Origin: Paenibacillus sabuli
GTDB lineage: Bacteria; Bacillota; Bacilli; Paenibacillales; Paenibacillaceae
Assembly (NCBI RefSeq): GCF_014705605.1
Contig: NZ_JACXIZ010000014.1
Location: 1-64,000, forward strand
Direction: 5' to 3'
DNA: 64,000 bases
Below, in pieces: positions 60,564-64,000 of this stretch. The notes beneath the pieces are model-generated. The model worked only from the letters and a program-made list of their open reading frames with translations. It was not told the origin of the DNA and made no database searches. The translations under genes and the position numbers were made by a program. Position 1 is the first letter of the stretch; each line of letters begins with the position of its first letter.

Positions 60564-61335
60564 TGGCGGCCAGCAGCGTCGCCCAGCGCGCCGGGAGCGG
60601 CGCCTGGGCCGGTGTCAATACGAGCGGCGCCGATGCTTCCTGCGGACCGGACACGACACGCATGACCGCCTGCTCAAGCGCCGGCATGAGGGGGTTCATC
60701 AACGACTCGTCCAGCTCGCCTCGCTCTGCCGCAGCCAATAGCGCTCGGCAATAGCGCAACGTCTCTCTCAAGGCGTCGACGGCCTGCTCGTCGCGCTGCA
60801 TATACGCGGCCGGCGCGATCCGCTCAATGCGGGCCTCCAGCATGTGTAGCGCGGCGGTGGCAGCCTGCGCATGCGTATCAGTCTGCTGCGCCCAAGCCAG
60901 CCGCAGCCGCTTCGCATCGTCGTCCAGCAGCTTGGCGTAGCTCACCCAAAGCGCCTCGCCTTCTTCGGCTGCCAGGGCGTCGTAGGCCAGCATCAATTGC
61001 GCCGCCGACTGACGCATCTCGGCGGCGGACAAGCGCTGCCCATGGCGCAGTCCTTCTTCGAGAACTTGGAGCGCGGCTGACGTCTGGCGCCAGCCCCGCT
61101 CGGTGCCCTTATGCCGAATGCCGGGCTTTTGCGTCAAGTTGCGCATATCGTTCAGGCGCGAATACGCCTGCTGCTTGTTACCTTCGGTTACAGCCTGGTA
61201 CATCCCCGCCGCCGCCGCGGCCAGAAGCGCCGCATCTTGCTGCGGCTTGTCCGTTCCCGCTGCGGTGCCCAGGACCGGGCCGGGACTGATCCATGCCATG
61301 ATTATCGTTACGCCTGCCAGCACCCATCTTTTCAT
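60472..61335 (-). CDS. ypjB: Sporulation protein YpjB
   Basis: 287 residues: an N-terminal signal sequence (VLAGVTIIMAWISPG), a helical extracytoplasmic domain, and one C-terminal membrane helix (LLAAIILSVLAYAAW). This matches the YpjB sporulation family. The ATG at 61335 lies at the foot of a perfect hairpin that contains its only ribosome binding site (GGGGGGG). The 3' end overlaps the YitT gene on the other strand. Confidence 0.85.
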   Translation of the reverse strand: MKRWVLAGVTIIMAWISPGPVLGTAAGTDKPQQDAALLAAAAAGMYQAVTEGNKQQAYSRLNDMRNLTQKPGIRHKGTERGWRQTSAALQVLEEGLRHGQRLSAAEMRQSAAQLMLAYDALAAEEGEALWVSYAKLLDDDAKRLRLAWAQQTDTHAQAATAALHMLEARIERIAPAAYMQRDEQAVDALRETLRYCRALLAAAERGELDESLMNPLMPALEQAVMRVVSGPQEASAPLVLTPAQAPLPARWATLLAAIILSVLAYAAWRRYAAASAVRRPPPDRPAE

Positions 61336-61379
61336 GCGGACATCCCCCCCACTTCATCATATGGGGGGGATGTCCGCAT
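61334..61379 (-). promoter_or_regulatory. Perfect 17-bp hairpin sequestering the ypjB ribosome binding site
   Basis: Arms 61334-61350 and 61363-61379 are fully complementary, including a run of seven C facing seven G, with a 12-base loop. The structure fills the gap from the ypjA stop (61381-61379) to the ypjB start (61335-61333). The G-run is the ypjB Shine-Dalgarno sequence, so translation of ypjB should depend on opening the hairpin, for example by ribosomes finishing ypjA. Confidence 0.75.
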
Positions 61380-62026
61380 TATGTCTCTCGCCTGTGCTTT
61401 CGCTGGATCAAGGCCAGCGCCACGATCAATGCGCTGCAGACCGACAAGCCGATCGTAAAACGCGCAATGGCCGCAATGTCGTCCGTCAGCACCGAAGGCA
61501 GCCAGGGGTATACTTCATACCGGTAATCCACCGCGTCGTTGAGCAGCATCCAGCCCGTCGCGACCAAGAGAGCCGATCGGCCAAATGCCATGAACCGGAC
61601 GTAGAGCAAGCCCTCCAGCGCCATACCCAGATGCGACACGACCAGCATCCAGTCCTGCCAGACGAGCTGATCGCCCTGGGCCGCCCCCGCAAAAATCATC
61701 GCAACTGCCCAGATGCCGTACTTGAGCGAGGTCGCCACGGCCAACGCTTCGATGACGCTGCGCAGCGCCACATAAAGCCCTCCCTGACGGCGGGCCGGGA
61801 AGAGCAAAAAAAGCAGGGCAGCCGTAAAAAACAGACTGCCGGTCGGGCTGTCCGGCACAAACACGATCCGCCACATGGGATGATTGGCCCAGGTATCCGC
61901 CAGTTGGTTGCCATACCAGACATACCCGTATACAGTACCGAGCGCATTCACGATAAACAACAGCCATAAAAAATTCCGGTTCATCAGCAGTGGCGCGCTC
62001 CAAAATCGCAACAGCGACAACGGCAT
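61379..62026 (-). CDS. ypjA: DUF1405 membrane protein YpjA
   Basis: 215 residues with six predicted membrane helices. NRNFLWLLFIVNALGTVYGY, VFVPDSPTGSLFFTAALLFL and YGIWAVAMIF are the DUF1405 signatures. AAAGGAGG precedes the start. Its function is unknown; adjacency to qcr genes and ypjB is conserved in Bacilli. Confidence 0.9.
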   Translation of the reverse strand: MPLSLLRFWSAPLLMNRNFLWLLFIVNALGTVYGYVWYGNQLADTWANHPMWRIVFVPDSPTGSLFFTAALLFLLFPARRQGGLYVALRSVIEALAVATSLKYGIWAVAMIFAGAAQGDQLVWQDWMLVVSHLGMALEGLLYVRFMAFGRSALLVATGWMLLNDAVDYRYEVYPWLPSVLTDDIAAIARFTIGLSVCSALIVALALIQRKHRRET

Positions 62027-62050
62027 CGCTTCGCCTCCTTTCGGCGTTTC

Positions 62051-62086
62051 GAAAAAACTCTGACCGCCAATGTGGCAGCCAGAGTT
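62051..62086 (-). terminator. Terminator of the qcr operon
   Basis: 13-bp arms (62056-62068 and 62074-62086, one mismatch) with a 5-base loop, followed on the minus strand by a T-run (62055-62052). It lies 15 bp after qcrC. Confidence 0.8.
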
Positions 62087-62101
62087 TGGGCCTTGCTTTG
62101 T

Positions 62102-62983
62102 TTATTCCGTCGGTGCTTTTTGCAGCGCCAGCCAGGTCGCGATCTGATCGATCTCTTCGGTTGACAAATTGCCTTCAAAGGCTGGCATGCCATTTTGGCC
62201 GTTCGTAATAATGTCGACCAGCTCTTCCTTGGAATGAAGGTCGCCCGTTCCGCGCAGAGCCGGTACGGAGCCTTGCCCCTTCAGGTCGGCGGCGTGGCAT
62301 TGGAGACAGCCCGCGCCTTCCATCAGCGACATCGCCGGATCGTCCGCTTGCACGAGCGGGAGGTCTGCCGGATCGACCGGCGCCGAACCGCCGTTTTGCC
62401 CGGCTTGCGCAGCCTTCTCCGCCGCCTCTCGGGCCTTCTCCTCGCGCAAGATATGCTCGGGCGTCGTGCCGGTCAGCTCCAGCTGATGCTGGTAGTGATC
62501 CCACGAGATCTTGGTGAGGTAAATACAGGCAATGATCGACAGCAGCATCAGCGCCGATGCGATCGGACGGCGATAGAAGCGGCGCTCCTTGCCGGTGTCC
62601 AGGAACGGAGCAATCAGCAGCGCCGTAAACGCGACGCCCGGGATGCCCAGCGTGCCGAGCACGACATAATCGCCGGATACATACGGGTACTTGAGCAACT
62701 GGTACATGAACAGGAAGTACCAATCGGGCATCGGAATAAATGCCGCATTGGTCGGATCCGCCTGATAACCGAGCGGCGCCGGATGCGCAATGGTCAGCAC
62801 CAGAAAGCCGACCAGCGCCACGCAGCCGACCATCCATTCCTTGAGCAGGAAGTTCGGAATGAACGCTTCCGATCTGCCCGGAAAAGCCGAATAATCGGGC
62901 GGTACGTTTTCTAGGTTGCGCTTTGGTACACGCGAATCGCCGACATATACGATTTTTTCGTCATTGTGATGGCCAAGCGCCAT
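62102..62983 (-). CDS. qcrC: Menaquinol:cytochrome c reductase cytochrome b/c subunit
   Basis: A 293-residue fusion of a subunit-IV-like membrane part (three helices; PMPDWYFLFMYQLLKYPYV) and a C-terminal cytochrome c domain with the heme motif CLQCH and a methionine ligand in NGMPAFEGN. This b/c fusion is typical of Bacillus-type bc complexes. The linker is Ala/Glu/Lys-rich. Confidence 0.96.
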   Translation of the reverse strand: MALGHHNDEKIVYVGDSRVPKRNLENVPPDYSAFPGRSEAFIPNFLLKEWMVGCVALVGFLVLTIAHPAPLGYQADPTNAAFIPMPDWYFLFMYQLLKYPYVSGDYVVLGTLGIPGVAFTALLIAPFLDTGKERRFYRRPIASALMLLSIIACIYLTKISWDHYQHQLELTGTTPEHILREEKAREAAEKAAQAGQNGGSAPVDPADLPLVQADDPAMSLMEGAGCLQCHAADLKGQGSVPALRGTGDLHSKEELVDIITNGQNGMPAFEGNLSTEEIDQIATWLALQKAPTE

Positions 62984-63001
62984 GCTAAGCCCTCCCTTCG
63001 C

Positions 63002-63673
63002 TTATAGTGGACCGGAAATCCCCTGTCTCCGAATCATGAAAAAGTGCGCACCGAGCAGCGCCAGCAGCGCGCCGGGCAGGAAGAAGACGTGAATGGCAAA
63101 GAATCGCGTCAGCGTCTGAGCGCCGACGATATCCCCGCCGTTGATCAGCGTCTTGATGTACGGCCCGAGGTAAGGCACCGATTCGGCAATCGACAGCGTG
63201 ACCTTCGTCGCGAAGTAAGCTTTGTTGTCCCATGGCAGCAAATAGCCGGTCAGACCCAGTCCGAGCATGACGAAGAAAATCAGCATGCCCACGACCCAGT
63301 TCATCTCGCGAGGCGCCTTGTAGGAACCAGTGAAGAAAACCCGCAGCGTATGCAAGAACATCATGACAATAACGAGGCTCGCTCCCCAATGGTGCATGCC
63401 CCGCACGATGGCGCCGAACGCTACCTTGTGCTGCAGGTAATCGACGCTTGCATAAGCATTGATGATATCCGGCACATAATACATGGTCAAAAACATGCCG
63501 GACAAAATTTGGATGACGGTAATGAAAAACGTCAAGCCGCCGAAACAGTACACGAATGCGGAGAAGTGATGCGCCGGATTGACGTGCTCAGGCACCTCGT
63601 GATCCGCGACATCCCTCCACATCGGCGTAATATCGAGACGTTCGTCGATCCAGTTGTATATCCCTTTAAACAT
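63002..63673 (-). CDS. qcrB: Menaquinol:cytochrome c reductase cytochrome b6 subunit
   Basis: A 223-residue four-helix cytochrome b. Heme histidines are in the second and fourth helices (GMHHWGASLVIVMMFLHTLR; RFFAIHVFFLPGAL). GYLLPWDNKAYFATKV is the quinol-site signature. It lies 18 bp before qcrC. Confidence 0.96.
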   Translation of the reverse strand: MFKGIYNWIDERLDITPMWRDVADHEVPEHVNPAHHFSAFVYCFGGLTFFITVIQILSGMFLTMYYVPDIINAYASVDYLQHKVAFGAIVRGMHHWGASLVIVMMFLHTLRVFFTGSYKAPREMNWVVGMLIFFVMLGLGLTGYLLPWDNKAYFATKVTLSIAESVPYLGPYIKTLINGGDIVGAQTLTRFFAIHVFFLPGALLALLGAHFFMIRRQGISGPL

Positions 63674-63689
63674 CTGATTTTACGCCTCC

Positions 63690-64000
63690 TTATACGTGCT
63701 GATTCGGAACGACCGGGCCGAGATACACAAAGCCGTCCCTGATCTCGACCTCGTACTCGTCAAGCGGGTTCGGCGCGACCGCAAGGTTCTTGCCTTCCTT
63801 CGTGTACTTGGCGTCGTGGCAGGGGCAATGATATTCGTTGTCGTTTTGTGTATTCCAGTTGATCGTGCATCCCAGATGCTTGCACACCGGAGAGAGCGCG
63901 AACACGTTGCCTTGTTCGTCCCGTGAAATCCAGGCGGTCAGCTTGGGGTCACTTTCATACCAGCCGTCGACCTGATGAATCTGAAAGTCGAATTCCTGCG
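63690..64000 (-). CDS. qcrA: Menaquinol:cytochrome c reductase Rieske subunit, 5' end outside the window
   Basis: 103 C-terminal residues are visible and the frame is open to the window edge. The Rieske 2Fe-2S ligands are in CKHLGC and CPCHDAKY. The N-terminal membrane anchor is outside the window. qcrA-qcrB-qcrC order matches Bacillus. Confidence 0.93.
   Translation of the reverse strand, partial: QEFDFQIHQVDGWYESDPKLTAWISRDEQGNVFALSPVCKHLGCTINWNTQNDNEYHCPCHDAKYTKEGKNLAVAPNPLDEYEVEIRDGFVYLGPVVPNQHV

Noticed and set aside
1-64000. CRISPR arrays, tRNA or rRNA genes, transposases, phage genes
   Set aside because: I looked for regular spaced repeats, cloverleaf sequences and transposase or integrase motifs by eye and found none.

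Overview
The window is GC-rich Firmicute chromosome, most likely from the Paenibacillaceae (Paenibacillus/Cohnella type). Several things support this. The block from about 42.3 kb to the right end follows the Bacillus order qcrABC - ypjA - ypjB - ypjD - dapB - mgsA - bshB1 - bshA - cca - birA - panBCD - dinG - tseB(ypmB)-like. Bacillithiol genes, a YpjB-type sporulation protein, an S-layer-homology protein and a YesM/YesN two-component pair are present. Ribosome binding sites are strong GGAGG types and TTG starts are common. I see no rRNA, tRNA, transposase, phage gene or CRISPR array.

Layout. 1-7.7 kb (minus): a truncated dynamin-like GTPase, a small conserved protein, nth, a 900-residue SLH protein, a GerMN lipoprotein and an AMIN/amidase_3 cell-wall amidase. 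7.9-11 kb: leuCD with a divergent LysR regulator that lacks a standard start codon. 11-22.4 kb: a nitrilase-family amidase (MtnU-like), a small secreted protein, an MmyB-type regulator divergent from a stand-alone fabF, an MtnE-type aminotransferase, then a T-box-led proB-proA-proC-mtnW-mtnX-mtnB operon. 22.6-39 kb: a catabolic island with a 1645-residue secreted putative glycan enzyme, an ABC importer without its ATPase, a YesM/YesN sensor-regulator, an enolase-superfamily dehydratase, an SDR, a DapA-family aldolase/dehydratase and an IclR regulator. 39-41.9 kb: an overlapping operon hbd-like - ackA - dnaD-like. 42.3-59.5 kb: one long minus-strand housekeeping run. 59.6-64 kb: a YitT-family membrane protein, ypjB, ypjA and the menaquinol:cytochrome c reductase genes qcrC, qcrB and partial qcrA.

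How the genes work together. The 22.6-39 kb island reads as a polysaccharide utilisation system: secreted depolymerisation, oligosaccharide uptake, extracytoplasmic sensing, then sugar-acid dehydration, oxidation and aldol cleavage. Three CcpA-box-like sequences lie in its control regions. Its secreted enzyme has no family assignment that I can make, and two near-identical 25-bp repeats bracket its importer section. This is the best candidate here for an undescribed system.

The most unusual regulatory structures are: methionine-salvage genes coupled by start/stop overlaps to a T-box-controlled proline operon; a perfect 17-bp inverted repeat filling the ypjA-ypjB junction and hiding the ypjB ribosome binding site; twin 14-bp operators between the MmyB-type regulator and fabF; a structured leader with a terminator in front of panB; and a 166-bp MITE-like palindromic element after an FtsH-like protease gene.
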